Source: Endomychus coccineus (Eukaryota; Arthropoda; Insecta; Coleoptera; Endomychidae). From it: 64,000 nucleotides of DNA. The notes below the pieces were generated by a model. That model had not been told where the DNA came from. It made no database searches and saw only the letters and a program-made list of their open reading frames with translations. Numbering within the stretch: the stretch's first letter is position 1; each line of letters opens with the position of its first letter. Where the stretch lies: assembly GCA_958510875.1 (NCBI GenBank), contig OY294067.1:29872912-29936911 (forward strand), given 5' to 3'. A program made the position numbers and the translations under genes. Shown in pieces: positions 23,001 through 29,312 of the stretch.

Positions 23001-23008
23001 TTGGCCAT
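4908..23008 (-). CDS. AHSA1: Activator of Hsp90 ATPase (Aha1), three coding exons
   Basis: This co-chaperone binds the N and middle domains of Hsp90 in the cytosol and stimulates its ATPase. The gene is spliced: 23008-22649, 9556-9029 and 5042-4908 on the minus strand, all junctions in phase 0, giving 340 residues (human AHSA1 has 338). The start MAKWGEGDPRWIVEER matches the family N-terminus. The NVNNWHW motif (residues 21-27) and the RKGKLIFFYEW segment (73-83) belong to the Hsp90-binding N domain. Residues from about 195 onward form the C-terminal SRPBCC-like domain, with SGEFIDLVP and QRWRYKQWPAGHF. The end, RYYWDAMKQTFGFG, matches the family C-terminus. Nothing is missing and no frame is broken, so the gene looks functional. 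Intron 1 is 13.1 kb and holds three EF-hand genes on the plus strand; intron 2 is 4.0 kb and full of repeats. Any noncoding 5' exon was not identified. Confidence 0.97.
5480..5925. mobile_element. Solo end of mariner-like family 2
   Basis: This intronic stretch is similar to 35600-36090, which lies next to a mariner-like transposase. Shared blocks include TTCGGTCAATACAA, TACAGAATTGA-CAGGTTAT, AACCCATAACT-CGACACT and GTCCCAAAACT-AGCTCAATATC. The end reads TTAAGGAACAGCCTGTATA, the same inward-facing terminus as at 36070. No transposase is left here. Confidence 0.65.
5926..7090. other. Intron 2 filler, nothing recognised
   Basis: AT-rich sequence without a meaningful ORF, tandem repeat or clear transposon end on either strand. 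It lies in intron 2 of AHSA1. Confidence 0.5.
7091..7534. repeat. Foldback element, 444 bp, palindromic ends
   Basis: GTGAGTTTCTGTTTCATGCA at the left end pairs with TGCATGAAACAGAAATTCAC at the right end. The pairing continues inward through CTCGATCCGAAATGGCGAAC, GGCAAAGTTGCAAAAAGCGG and AGATATCGATAGAT-like segments, so most of the element can form one hairpin. It is probably a nonautonomous DNA transposon. The flanks do not show an obvious target duplication. Confidence 0.75.
7988..8970. mobile_element. Nonautonomous foldback/MITE, 983 bp
   Basis: Terminal inverted repeats of about 65 bases start CCGGGATATCAAAAATTATC and read on through GGTCAAGGGTGGTTGTGGAA to CGTGTGTCTTACTTTAC. The right copy is the reverse complement at 8905-8970. 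A TA lies directly outside both ends (ATA before, TAG after), compatible with a TA target duplication. A partial third copy of the terminal repeat lies at 8158-8190. The centre is less AT-rich than the flanks and shares a block with 10995-11125. Confidence 0.75.
8190..8310. repeat. Dispersed repeat block shared with 10995-11125
   Basis: GAAATGTTAACTTTGAACCT, GTCGAAAACTGTTTT and TCGAATGACGTTCACGTGA followed by GCGTGTAGCTCGC recur with small changes at 10995-11125. The block is inside the 983-bp foldback here, but at 10995 it has no foldback ends, so it may be a separate element that inserted into the foldback or a remnant of a second foldback. Confidence 0.6.
9029..9556 (-). CDS. AHSA1: AHSA1 coding exon 2 (residues 121-296)
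   Basis: The acceptor TTATTTCAG ends at 9557 and the exon opens with codons for IQISVKDEDDEGAK, which join exon 1 in phase 0. The donor after AAG at 9029 is GTATGT. The exon covers the end of the N domain (EFTKGMILP), a short linker and most of the C-terminal domain. The lysine-rich, serine-poor linker near residues 170-190 varies within the family. Confidence 0.96.
9990..10370 (-). pseudogene. Broken mariner-like transposase fragment (family 3)
   Basis: On the minus strand, fragments in two frames resemble the catalytic half of Tc1/mariner-superfamily transposases that carry a DUF4817-type N-terminus: VWCAIWRSRIIGSEFF, NLNSQRYLELLN, QQDGDESH and WPPRSPGITP. They come in the family order (strand before the second Asp, the Asp itself, then the P-P-R-S-P-D-L/I-T-P box). 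The expected Asp of the last box is Gly here. Stops and frameshifts make it inactive. It lies in AHSA1 intron 1. Confidence 0.6.
10995..11125. repeat. Second copy of the 8190-8310 dispersed block
   Basis: Direct copy of the block described at 8190-8310, with about 10 changes and short insertions (TTTTCGATAAATC in place of TAATAAATC). It is in the same orientation and in the neighbouring AHSA1 intron. No terminal repeats are seen. Confidence 0.6.
11783..12265 (+). CDS. Calmodulin-like EF-hand protein 1 (160 aa, intronless)
   Basis: A small acidic protein with the calmodulin layout of two EF-hand pairs. EF3 (loop 104-115, DKEGNNFISTRD) and EF4 (140-151, DIDGDGRISFED) keep Asp/Asn ligands at positions 1, 3 and 5, but position 12 is Asp, not the usual Glu. 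EF2 (67-78, DPDKTGLINFEG) has Gly at position 12, and EF1 (about 21-42) has no usable loop. Calcium binding is therefore likely confined to the C-terminal lobe. The ATG at 11783 is the first in frame, preceded by GAAATCTGGGG, a leader shared with the paralog at 20823. AATAAA lies at 12291, 26 bases past the stop. The gene sits antisense in intron 1 of AHSA1. A sensor role is inferred; the target is unknown. It is closer to calmodulin than to troponin C in its EF3-EF4 half. Confidence 0.85.
   Translation: MSIVEQQDLFGVEETGEYLEAFNVHSYRPDEDDDTKFVDLKDLVDLLYMVGINATEAEIQVMTDDVDPDKTGLINFEGFLGILKEHLTGPKTEQELRESFDVFDKEGNNFISTRDLRYISRHLGLQYADVDIDDMMKEADIDGDGRISFEDFSYIMTAKR
12291..12296 (+). promoter_or_regulatory. 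Polyadenylation signal of EF-hand gene 1
   Basis: AATAAA 26 bases after the TGA stop of the EF-hand gene. The very short 3' untranslated region fits a compact single-exon gene. Confidence 0.6.
12780..12905. mobile_element. Penelope-like family C arm fragment with internal deletion
   Basis: The start (TATATAAATTTTCTAGAAATAGGTC) matches the outer end of the arm at 24085-24110. It then jumps to the part equivalent to 24230-24320 (CACCAATTTCAATT, GAACGAACAGAAACACGAGTA-like, ATTGTA-C-CATTAATGTTT). The hammerhead-like segment in between is missing. Confidence 0.65.
12918..13085 (+). other. Acidic open stretch without a start codon
   Basis: One frame is open from an upstream stop near 12912 to TGA at about 13085 and encodes a strongly acidic segment (ILDEDDFDKYMDENEHDDED, then further D-rich residues and VIDELH). 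There is no upstream ATG except the internal Met. It may be an exon or exon relic of an unrecognised acidic protein, or a chance open GAT/GAA-rich repeat. It lies in AHSA1 intron 1 between a Penelope-like fragment and a non-LTR fragment. Confidence 0.3.
13060..13325 (+). pseudogene. Non-LTR reverse transcriptase fragment (family 1)
   Basis: The translation contains FVDGVPFDILAINAGVPQ, then LTPTLFRVHINDL, matching RT motif B (AGVPQGSVLSPTLFLLHINDL) of jockey/I-group non-LTR elements; the Gly after PQ is Ile here. The following FADD catalytic box has collapsed to HSFAGTLH. Both flanks end abruptly, so this is a dead 5'- and 3'-truncated piece. The same family occurs at 16310-17280 and 62655-63302. 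Confidence 0.8.
13545..14480 (-). mobile_element. Penelope-like family B element, truncated, with inverted arm parts
   Basis: The segment contains a GIY-YIG-type coding piece (13940-14278, minus) flanked by family B arm sequence. At 13640-13672 the minus strand reads CTCTGATGATGACTACTTGG; at 14390-14412 the plus strand reads TTGGTAGCCGAAAGGTCC. Together these are the two halves of a hammerhead-like motif on inverted arms. A short local duplication of the ATTGTACAAAGATTTGTGATAACC block lies at 14250-14350. Related copies are at 895-1130 and 57125-57870. Confidence 0.6.
13940..14278 (-). pseudogene. Penelope-like C-terminal fragment with decayed GIY-YIG
   Basis: The 112-residue stretch contains CKNKLENRLGNTFDKVSDFD and KSGIYKIVSL. 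GIYKI is the first strand of the GIY-YIG nuclease fused to Penelope-like reverse transcriptases, and the C-x-x-C that normally follows is missing. No YIG box follows, because the frame diverges. A plus-strand relative at 57480-57650 reads SGIYKIEFVK and then AEHILNTGHTIFHE. It is inactive. Confidence 0.6.
14649..15261. mobile_element. MITE, 613 bp, with 8-bp target-site duplication
   Basis: Terminal inverted repeats begin CACGGTCGTA and pair over 28 bases with a single change (CATACAGG against TATACAGG), ending in TCTGGGAACT. The 8-bp GTTGAAAC flanks the element directly on both sides (14641-14648 and 15262-15269). An 8-bp duplication with CA..TG ends points to hAT mobilisation. The interior holds no transposase. 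It lies in AHSA1 intron 1, 350 bases upstream of the middle EF-hand gene. Confidence 0.9.
15613..16149 (+). CDS. Divergent EF-hand protein 2 (178 aa, intronless)
   Basis: The open frame reaches back to 15562, but that codon is GTG; the first ATG is at 15613 (MSTTKVAKLQITEDDIEEFY). EF3 loop 121-132 is DKNCNGLLAVPE, with Glu at position 12. EF4 loop 157-168 is DKDNDCRINIHD, with Cys in place of the usual Gly6 and Asp at position 12. The EF1 loop is lost. The EF2 region carries an insertion of roughly 25 residues (about 68-90, KLPKKTGSETEIEFNESEKV) before YLDFQTLLKIL. The LLGQNATEAE segment is shared with the two neighbours (MVGINATEAE, IVGINATEAE), so the three are paralogs. AATAAA occurs at 16190 and 16198. 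It is antisense to AHSA1 inside intron 1. Function is unknown; a weak or altered calcium sensor is the inference. Confidence 0.75.
   Translation: MSTTKVAKLQITEDDIEEFYDAFLYFSFRDKGREIMNVRDFPRLLRLLGQNATEAERIHMVNEAIEPIVKLPKKTGSETEIEFNESEKVYLDFQTLLKILKKNFQTVQTLEDILLTFSVFDKNCNGLLAVPEIQFIMHSLGEIFPEDEIVLMLKEADKDNDCRINIHDFINIMGLGDL
16190..16203 (+). promoter_or_regulatory. Two overlapping-range polyadenylation signals of EF-hand gene 2
   Basis: AATAAA at 16190-16195 and again at 16198-16203, about 40 to 50 bases past the TAG stop of the middle EF-hand gene. Confidence 0.55.
16310..17280 (+). pseudogene. Non-LTR reverse transcriptase remnant (family 1)
   Basis: RT motifs can be followed across frames in family order: ISKEFDRVWH (motif A), DAGVPQ (motif B), HLNDLLEVTT, FADDGTLH (motif C, with the FADD catalytic pair), then a thumb segment and the C-terminal HRRKVGDLSIFYRYFHGRCC box typical of jockey-like elements. 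Many frameshifts and stops make it inactive. The same family at 62655-63302 covers motif C to the C-terminus and agrees closely. It lies in AHSA1 intron 1, just downstream of the middle EF-hand gene. Confidence 0.8.
17290..20110. other. Intron 1 filler, no gene recognised
   Basis: Moderately AT-rich sequence with only short open stretches. 17430-18700 is less AT-rich than the surroundings and may be old transposon sequence, but no motif is readable on either strand. 18780-20110 shows no tandem repeat and no transposon end that I can support. Confidence 0.45.
20123..20195 (-). other. tRNA-like relic (decayed tRNA or SINE head)
   Basis: On the minus strand the sequence reads GGGGTGTGATCTAGGGGTTA, which resembles a pol III A box (TGATCTAGGGG against TRGYNNANNNG). 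About 30 bases later comes GAGGTTCGTTTCCCAG, close to the B box GGTTCGANTCC with changes. An anticodon-like arm lies between them. The acceptor stem does not close, so a working tRNA is unlikely. It resembles tRNA-Glu or tRNA-Gly most, but the type is uncertain. Confidence 0.45.
20823..21308 (+). CDS. Calmodulin-like EF-hand protein 3 (161 aa, intronless)
   Basis: A paralog of the protein at 11783: both start MSI, share FGVEET.E(Y/F)LEAF, VGINATEAE, FEVFD/FDVFD and the end GFEDFSYIMTA(R/K)R, with extensive change in the N-lobe. EF3 loop 105-116 is DRDGNHFLSSRD and EF4 loop 141-152 is DTDGDGRIGFED, both with Asp at position 12. EF2 (around 68-79, ESNNSELLEFEA) has lost the ligands. The ATG at 20823 is preceded by GAAATCTGGGG, as in gene 1, and by a long pyrimidine tract. 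AATAAA is at 21495, 187 bases past the TAG stop. The gene is antisense in AHSA1 intron 1, 1.3 kb from exon 1. The intact frame over 161 codons suggests selection. A C-lobe calcium sensor is inferred. Confidence 0.85.
   Translation: MSIDEKPERTFGVEETAEFLEAFDVYSYAPFEDSDTKYVHITDIHSLLEIVGINATEAEVQIIICHLESNNSELLEFEAFMEILKTHLKGPETEEELKETFEVFDRDGNHFLSSRDIRDIIYGLGQFYEDDDIDDMLREADTDGDGRIGFEDFSYIMTARR
21495..21500 (+). promoter_or_regulatory. Polyadenylation signal of EF-hand gene 3
   Basis: AATAAA 187 bases after the stop codon of the third EF-hand gene; a plausible 3' end for a single-exon transcript. Confidence 0.5.
21520..22620. other. Intron 1 start region, nothing recognised
   Basis: AT-rich sequence between EF-hand gene 3 and the AHSA1 exon 1 donor. 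No ORF, repeat or transposon end could be supported on either strand. Confidence 0.5.
22649..23008 (-). CDS. AHSA1: AHSA1 coding exon 1 (residues 1-120)
   Basis: The ATG at 23008 opens the conserved MAKWGEG start. The exon ends after GAT at 22649 and is followed on the minus strand by the donor GTAAGT. It encodes the Hsp90-activating NxNNWHW motif and most of the N-terminal domain. The reading continues without a stop into the intron for only a few codons, so the donor is well placed. Confidence 0.96.
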
Positions 23009-24077
23009 GAATGAAGTCTATTTCAATATTTATGTATTACAGGCTTATTTGCTCTAGTAGGACACTGAAAATGATTAACTTTGCTATTATACTATTATTG
23101 AAATAACATTATCCAATTAATAAGTACTCACACGTGTTTGGTTGACCCGGTCTGTGAGATCTTAACGGAATAATGGATAAAATTAAATTTCTAACTAGGA
23201 GTATTAGTGCCCTGATGTTTAGTGATATATACAATTTAGTCACGGTGGTGAACGAAGACGAAGACAGCAAAGCTGCTTAGAAGACTCAGAACATTCTAGA
23301 AAATTTTGTTCAAACTTGATCGACTTGATCATTTGACAATGACAATTGACAAGCTAGTTTATAACGATGTCCATTCGACCGAACGATGCGGACCTTCAAG
23401 ACATTTGGTCTAAAAATAAGGGATCACAGAAACTACTTACGACTATGACTACTATTCATTCCGTCTAGAAATGTTTAATCCCACTATGGGACTGCCACAG
23501 TCCACAGTGATGAAGCCATAAATGTTTATTTTATCCTTTGACAGGTACTATGGATTGAGGATATTATATATCAAGGGACTGAAGTGTAACTTTTAATCAC
23601 TCGAGGGATTAAAAAAACACTTTAGTTCTGTAGCATAATTCGCTATTTTTTGCATTAACGGAACCAATTGACTTTTGGAATGCTCTAAGAAACTAATAAC
23701 ACCCGTAGTAACAGTGTGGGCTTCTCTTCCACGATGTCATTCCCGAGTTCTCAAATGCATATTGCAAATGATTAGAAGCCGCTAAAGACGTGAAAATACA
23801 TCAAATTATACGATACGTCATGACATTGAAAATTTATTTTAATTGACAGGGATGTCTATGTCATGAGGTGATTTTCCATGGACATTGTGTGATTGTCAAT
23901 GTATCAGCTGTATGTAATGTAAACGTTGTCTGATGTCATTTTATGGAGTTATCTGTGGTCTATCACCGATAGGCTGAGCTGGGATTTTGGGATCAACCTT
24001 CAATCTATGAACTATTCGTCATGTTAACGTTACGTGATTAATTACTGATATCAGAGCAATAAAAGATTAATAATGAA
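23009..24077. other. Upstream region of AHSA1, promoter not resolved
   Basis: The AHSA1 5' untranslated region and promoter should lie here on the minus strand. I see no clear TATA box, and I find no heat-shock-element array that I can support. No gene is visible in the rest. Confidence 0.4.
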
Positions 24078-24880
24078 CTATATATAAATTCTCGGGAAAT
24101 AGGTCACAGATATGCTTATTATTTTCGTCTTTACGTACGTTTCGGTCTCACGACCATCATCAGAAGACGTATCAATGTCTAAAACGGGATTTCTTAAAAC
24201 TAATTGCATCAGCACAAAGCGTCCTTATCGCACCAATTTCAATTAAAAATGCCCACGTTGCTGGAACGAACAGAAACACGAGTAATCGAAATTGTAGCTC
24301 ATTAATGTTTTAAGTATATCAATATGTATCAAGAATTCACTGCTTAGCAATTTTCTTATAAAATTCTAAGTCATTGAAACAATGTTTGCATACGACTGAA
24401 ACCAAAAAATATAACGCTCAAGTATCCACTTTTGAATCAGATGTTAAAGATTTATAAGGTAATAGAAAAAAGTTGTCGGACCTTATTAGAAATATTGCTA
24501 TTTGAGCATTCTACCTAAAATTTACTTTTAAAATTATATAAAGATGCATGTAGGAATTTGCAAGGGTTTTAATTTATTAAATTAATATAAATTTATAATT
24601 GCACGTCTGTTCAATGATTTACAGACTTGGAGTCACGTTTTATGTGAATCATCTCCAGAATAGATATTTTATATTAATTGGTTTCTTTAGTTAGAATATT
24701 GACATTTTTGTAATCAAATTGATGGTTATAATCGAAACAATGTTTTTTAGCAAGGGTGGTGGAATTTTTTAAGTTTTTGTTTTTAGTACTATACTTACGG
24801 CCGTACTTTCTTTTTTGCAAATGTTGTTTAGAGATACCTGTATAAGTCCCATCGCTATATTAGCAATTTAATTTATATAG
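24078..24880 (-). mobile_element. Penelope-like family C, left inverted arm
   Basis: The arm is the reverse complement, with divergence, of 26910-27658. Its inner end encodes, on the minus strand, the GIY-YIG region (GCGATGGGACTTATACAGGT, giving DGTYTGIS). The middle has the TTCGATTATAACCATCAA block and the outer end holds the hammerhead-like motif at 24126-24169. The two arms flank an inserted foldback with a 492-bp duplication. Inverted arms are a known feature of Penelope-like elements. Confidence 0.7.
24126..24169 (-). ncRNA. Hammerhead-ribozyme-like motif, copy 1 (family C)
   Basis: Read on the minus strand: stem I CGTCTT, box CTGATGA, one extra T, stem II GGTC-GTGA-GACC, box GAAA, stem III CGTACG-T, cleavage triplet GTA, then stem I AAGACG. 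Stem I pairs perfectly over 6 bases. Stem III is a palindrome (ACGTACGT) with a two-base loop, the form known from minimal type I hammerheads that may work as dimers. The extra T after CTGATGA is not in the textbook core. Penelope-like elements are known to carry hammerheads in their terminal repeats. Activity is not shown by sequence alone. Confidence 0.7.
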
Positions 24881-25029
24881 TGTACAGTGTGTTTCAGAAA
24901 GACCTCCCGTAAATGCAGGGGACGGTAGATTTCACAAAAATAATCAGATTTTTCATATAAACTATGATACTATCTTTTTTCGTTTCGGAAATACGGGCGT
25001 TGAATTAATTTTTTTTTTTACGAAATTTT

Positions 25030-26703
25030 GCTGTAGCTCCTGTGCAGTAACAGATATTTCGTTGAAATCTGGTACTCGGGGGTTTCAGAAGACGCCGAAT
25101 AAGACGACTCAGCTAGTTTTAGTTTATGCGGTAGAGGGCGCTGAGTGCACGACTTTTCGGCGATTCTTTTAGCCTTAACTTTTTTGAAAATAATTTTTTT
25201 GTTTTCTTTGCACATCACAATTTTATTTCAAACAAATAATGTACTCTTGTTGAGGGTCTTAAAATTTAACCGTTTTCGAGAAAAACGCGTTTAAATGAAC
25301 ATAACAAAAACTCATTAACAAATTTACTTACTACCGAAATCGAGTATGTTCATTTAAACTCATCGTTTTCTCGAACCTTGAAACCAAAAAGATATCGATC
25401 AGTTTTCAGTATTTTTTGCAAATTTAATCTAATTTCCGATTATCATGTCATAGCTATACCGTATGATTTAAATTTTTGGTATAAAATCAATAAAACCGTT
25501 ATCATTACAAATTATGCCCTCTAGCAATTTTATTGGGAACTTACCAATAGATATAACAAGTGAAAGTACGTACCTTCTCTCCTATACAAACTTAAGTTTA
25601 CTAAAATCGAATGAGTCGTTTAGAAACTACATCGATTTGAATTATTACACTTTCAATAGCTCTTATCAAGGTCGGTATGCCAGTGAGCTTTGAACCAAAA
25701 TTATGTAAAATTGTCCAACCTTTCTAATGATGTTAACAAATATATACCTTAGTTCGAGAATTTCCTGAGAAACGCGTTTTAATGAACATAACAAAAACTT
25801 ATTAACAAATTTACTTACTACCGAAATCGAGTATGTTCGTTCATTTAAACTCATCGTTTTTCTCGAACCTTGAAACCAAAAAGATATCGATCAGTTTTCA
25901 GTATTTTTTGCAAATTTAATCTAATTTCCGATTATCATGTCATAGCTATACCGTATGATTTAAATTTTTGGTATAAAATCAATAAAACCGTTATCATTAC
26001 AAATTATGCCCTCTAGCAATTTTATTGGGAACTTACCAATAGATATAACAAGTGAAAGTACGTACCTTCTCTCCTATACAAACTTAAGTTTACTAAAATC
26101 GAATGAGTCGTTTAGAAACTACATCGATTTGAATTATTACACTTTCAATAGCTCTTATCAAGGTCGGTATGCCAGTGAGCTTTGAACCAAAATTATGTAA
26201 AATTGTCCAACCTTTCTAATGATGTTAACAAATATATACCTTAGTTCGAGAATTTCCTGAGAAACGCGTTTTAATGAACATAACAAAAACTTATTAACAA
26301 ATTTACTTACTACCGAAATCGAGTATGTTCGTTCATTTAAACTCATCGTTTTTCTCGAACCTTGAAACCAAAAAGATATCGATCAGTTTTCAGTATTTTT
26401 TGCAAATTTAATCTAATTTCCGATTATCATGTCATAGCTATACCGTATGATTTAAGTTTGAAACCCTCAACAAGAATACAATATTTGTTTGGAATAAAAT
26501 TTTAAACCAGAAAAATGTACAAAGAAAACGAAAAAATCATTCTCAATAAAGTTAAGGCTAAGAGAATCGGCATAAAGTCGCGCACACAGCGCCCTCTACC
26601 GCGTAATCTAAAACTAACTGAACCATCTTATTTGGCGTCCTCTGAAACCCCCGAGTACCAGATTTCAACATAGTATCTGTAACTGCACAGGAGTTACGGC
26701 GGA
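25030..26703. mobile_element. Foldback element inserted between Penelope-like arms
   Basis: Sequence at 25030-25245 (TAGCTCCTGTGCAGTAACAG, ACTCGGGGGTTTCAGA, GCGGTAGAGGGCGCTGAGTG, TCTTTTAGCCTTAACTTT, TTGTTGAGGGT) is repeated in reverse complement at 26458-26703. The arms differ at many positions, so the insertion is old. The left side continues outward to about 24885 (TGTGTTTCAGAAAGACCTCCCG), while the right is cut short. No transposase is present. The spacer between the arms is the 492-bp tandem duplication. Confidence 0.7.
25281..26452. repeat. Tandem duplication, 492-bp unit, about 2.4 copies
   Basis: AATGAACATAACAAAAACT recurs at about 25295, 25787 and 26279, and CCGTATGATTTAA at about 25460, 25952 and 26444, always 492 bases apart. 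Copies 1 and 2 are nearly identical (the minus-strand stretches 25666-25854 and 26158-26346 encode the same 62 residues), so the duplication is recent compared with the enclosing foldback. The shared ORF is a by-product and shows no known domain. Confidence 0.9.
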
Positions 26704-26709
26704 GATTAA

Positions 26710-27658
26710 AAACCACACACCTCTAGATCAATCTGAATTCATAAATGCAGTAAAGTTTTGTCTAGAACGCACTTATTTTCAATACGGTGAGCAATATTTT
26801 GGACAAATATTAGGCACAGCAAGAGGATAAGCCTACTAACTGTGTTGGTAAATATTTTTCAAATCTAAAACCTTTAATTCCTAAACATAAACAAACCAAC
26901 ACAGTATACAAATTAAATTATTTAGATTGCGATGGGATTTATATAGGAATCTTTAAGTAATATTTGGAAAAAGGAATGTTTGGCCATAAGTATAGTACTA
27001 GAAACTAAAACCGCCCTTGAAACATTGTTTTGATTATATTATAACCATCAATTGGATTACGAAAATGTTAATATTTTAACTGAAGAAACCAATTATTATA
27101 AAAGATAAATTGTAAATTATAGAGCAGACGTTCAATCATTAAGTCAGATTTATACTATTTTAATTAATTAAAACCCTTGCAAATTCCTACATGAGTCTTT
27201 ATAATGTTATAAGTATATTTTAGGTAGAATGCTCAATCAGCAATATTTCCAATAAGGTCTGACTATTACCTCAAAAATCTTTAACATCTGGTTCGAAAGT
27301 GGATACTTGAGCGTTATATTTTTGGTTTCAGTCGTATTAAAACATTGCTTGAAATGACTTAGAATATCATAAGAAAATTGCTAAGCAGTGGATTTTTGAT
27401 ACATATTCATATTACTTAAAAGATTAATGTGTTACAATTCCGATTATTCGTGTTTCTGTTCGTTTCGGCGACGTGGGCATTTTTAATTGAAATTAGTGCG
27501 ATAAGGACGCTTTGTGCTGATACAATTAGTTTTAAGAAATCCCGGTTTAGACATTGATACGTTTTTTGATGATGGTCGTGAGAGCGAAACGTACGCAAAG
27601 ACGAAAATAATTAGCATGTGTTAGTGTGACCTATTTCCCGAGAATTTATATATATTTC
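26710..27658 (+). mobile_element. Penelope-like family C, right arm with RT and nuclease relics
   Basis: Translation gives CLERTYFQYGEQYFGQILGT followed by ARG and a stop, the segment of Penelope-like RTs around the F-x-Y-x4-Y-x-Q-x2-G-x-A-M-G-S-P box. After a deletion it gives NTVYKLNYLDCDGIYIGIF, the V/I-Y and Y-I-G strands of the GIY-YIG nuclease (family form C-x-D-C-x3-Y-I-G; the first Cys is Asn-Tyr here). The remainder, to 27658, mirrors the left arm 24078-24880 and contains a decayed hammerhead-like motif. It is not functional. Confidence 0.7.
27560..27603 (+). ncRNA. Decayed hammerhead-like motif, copy 2 (family C)
   Basis: Plus-strand equivalent of the 24126-24169 motif. Changes hit key positions: the CTGATGA box is TTGATGA, stem II GACC is GAGC, and the cleavage triplet GTA is GCA. 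Stem I (CGTTTT with AAGACG) can still pair with one wobble. By sequence this copy should not cleave. Confidence 0.6.
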
Positions 27659-28480
27659 ATACCTGGGTCAAGGAACATTATTAATTAAAAAATTGTAGAT
27701 ACAAGCTCTCAGATCTCCAACTTCTAAGATAAAAGTAAACTTACCCTAGAATCCCTAGATATATCCAAGCTTGAGGTTATTTGTATAGAAAATAATTTCG
27801 TCTATTTTTGGAATTCGCGAAAACGTCAATTACACAATTATAAAAATCTGGAATTTTTTCTTCATACTCATCATTCAAAGTGAATTTAGTCTGTCCTGCG
27901 CCATTGTATTTCTCAAAAAGTTTTAACTCTTTTAAGCGTTCACTTTACGACCTAGAATCTAATGCGATGCAAATGTTTTAAGTGAAGTATCCTTTCATGT
28001 AACATACGTTTGCTTGGATAATCATTATTCTTTTGTCAAGCGAAGAGTGAAGTGAACAATATATTCCATTTCTATGGTTTGTCTCTTTAGAAGAGACTGC
28101 AATTCTTGTATACCTGCGAGTGGTTACGTAATATCACACTATTTCTGTATTAAATTGATTTCTGTACAAAACCCGCTATACAATGGGCTTAAGATAACAT
28201 TGTAGTCGCTTCTCTGACAGTAGAACTTTACATTGAAATCTTCGTTATTCACCTCTGAATAGCATGCAAATACAATAGTGAATTAAAACATAAGATATTC
28301 CGAATAATACGCAATGTCATTGGTATAGGATATATATGATTCCATTAAGAATAAAATTATATTCGAAATTACACAGGTTTCAGCGATTTGACTCAAAAGT
28401 CAATGTGTCATGTTGATCGATGAAATACAACAATTTTGTATTAAGAATTATAAAAAATATAGTACCTATTAGATTAAGAA
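27659..28480. other. Spacer between two Penelope-like elements, nothing recognised
   Basis: The first bases (27660-27680, minus strand TTGACCCAGGTATGAA) recur at 55772 and 58437 and appear to belong to the outer end of family C. The rest is AT-rich without a supported feature. Confidence 0.4.
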
Positions 28481-29312
28481 TATTATGTGAAAGAATAACT
28501 ACTTTGTTTTTATACCACTTTTATTAATAATAACGTGAAAACGTAACTATAGTTTCAACACCGAAGTGCCATTATCAAACAATTAGAAAATTATGAAGAA
28601 ATCAATGAAACAGTTCAAGTATAAATAGAGTAAAGTAGGGTTGAGATTATGGGGTCAATGGAAATTCCAAAAGCAGGTAGATCCTAGGAAAGTACAGTAT
28701 TACATAGTAAACATAGCAACAATTTGTGAATTAGTGAGATTATAATTTAATATTCTAAGAATTATTTTAAGAGTGGTTTGAAAGACACATGAAAAGATCA
28801 CTTTGATATAGGTCTAACTGATCATTGAGGATATTTTTATTAGAGTTTATAAATCTCTATTGATTCTAATATATTCAATTTAAAACCTCTGGTTTGGTTA
28901 TGTAGAATGCTTAGACTATCTAAATTAGGGAAATTATGACCAGTTTGTAAAAAATGATTAGCAAAGGTTGAAACGAGCGAAAATGTTCTTCGTATCTTAA
29001 TTTGAAATTACGACAAGTTCTACCTATATAAAAGTCATCACAGTCTGGGCAAATCATCTTATAAACTCCAGGTTTTCTATATTTATTGATTTTGTCTTTG
29101 GCGTTGTATATAAGATGGCAAAGTTTATTTTGAGGTTTGAAACTGATTTTAAAATTATGGCGTGATAAAATGTTAGCAATATGTTCGCTTACTGTACCAA
29201 AATATGTCAAAGAGATGAATTTAGTGGTTACATCTATGTGTTTTATACGCGGATAAATTTTATAGAAAGTTAATTGTTGTTTTTGCGATTTATTAGTTTA
29301 ATTATTTGATCT
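28481..29312 (-). repeat. Left inverted arm of Penelope-like family A
   Basis: Carries, on the minus strand, the same GIY-YIG coding sequence as the main ORF (29210-28920). That copy reads through YRKPGVYKMICPDCDDFYIG and then shifts frame after EEHFRSF because of the roughly 30-base deletion. The outer end holds the mirror copy of the hammerhead-like motif (28538-28584). Confidence 0.85.

Noticed and set aside
25666..26346. Two identical 62-residue minus-strand ORFs
   Set aside because: Their identity is due to the 492-bp tandem duplication; there is no domain, and the sequence lies in a foldback spacer.
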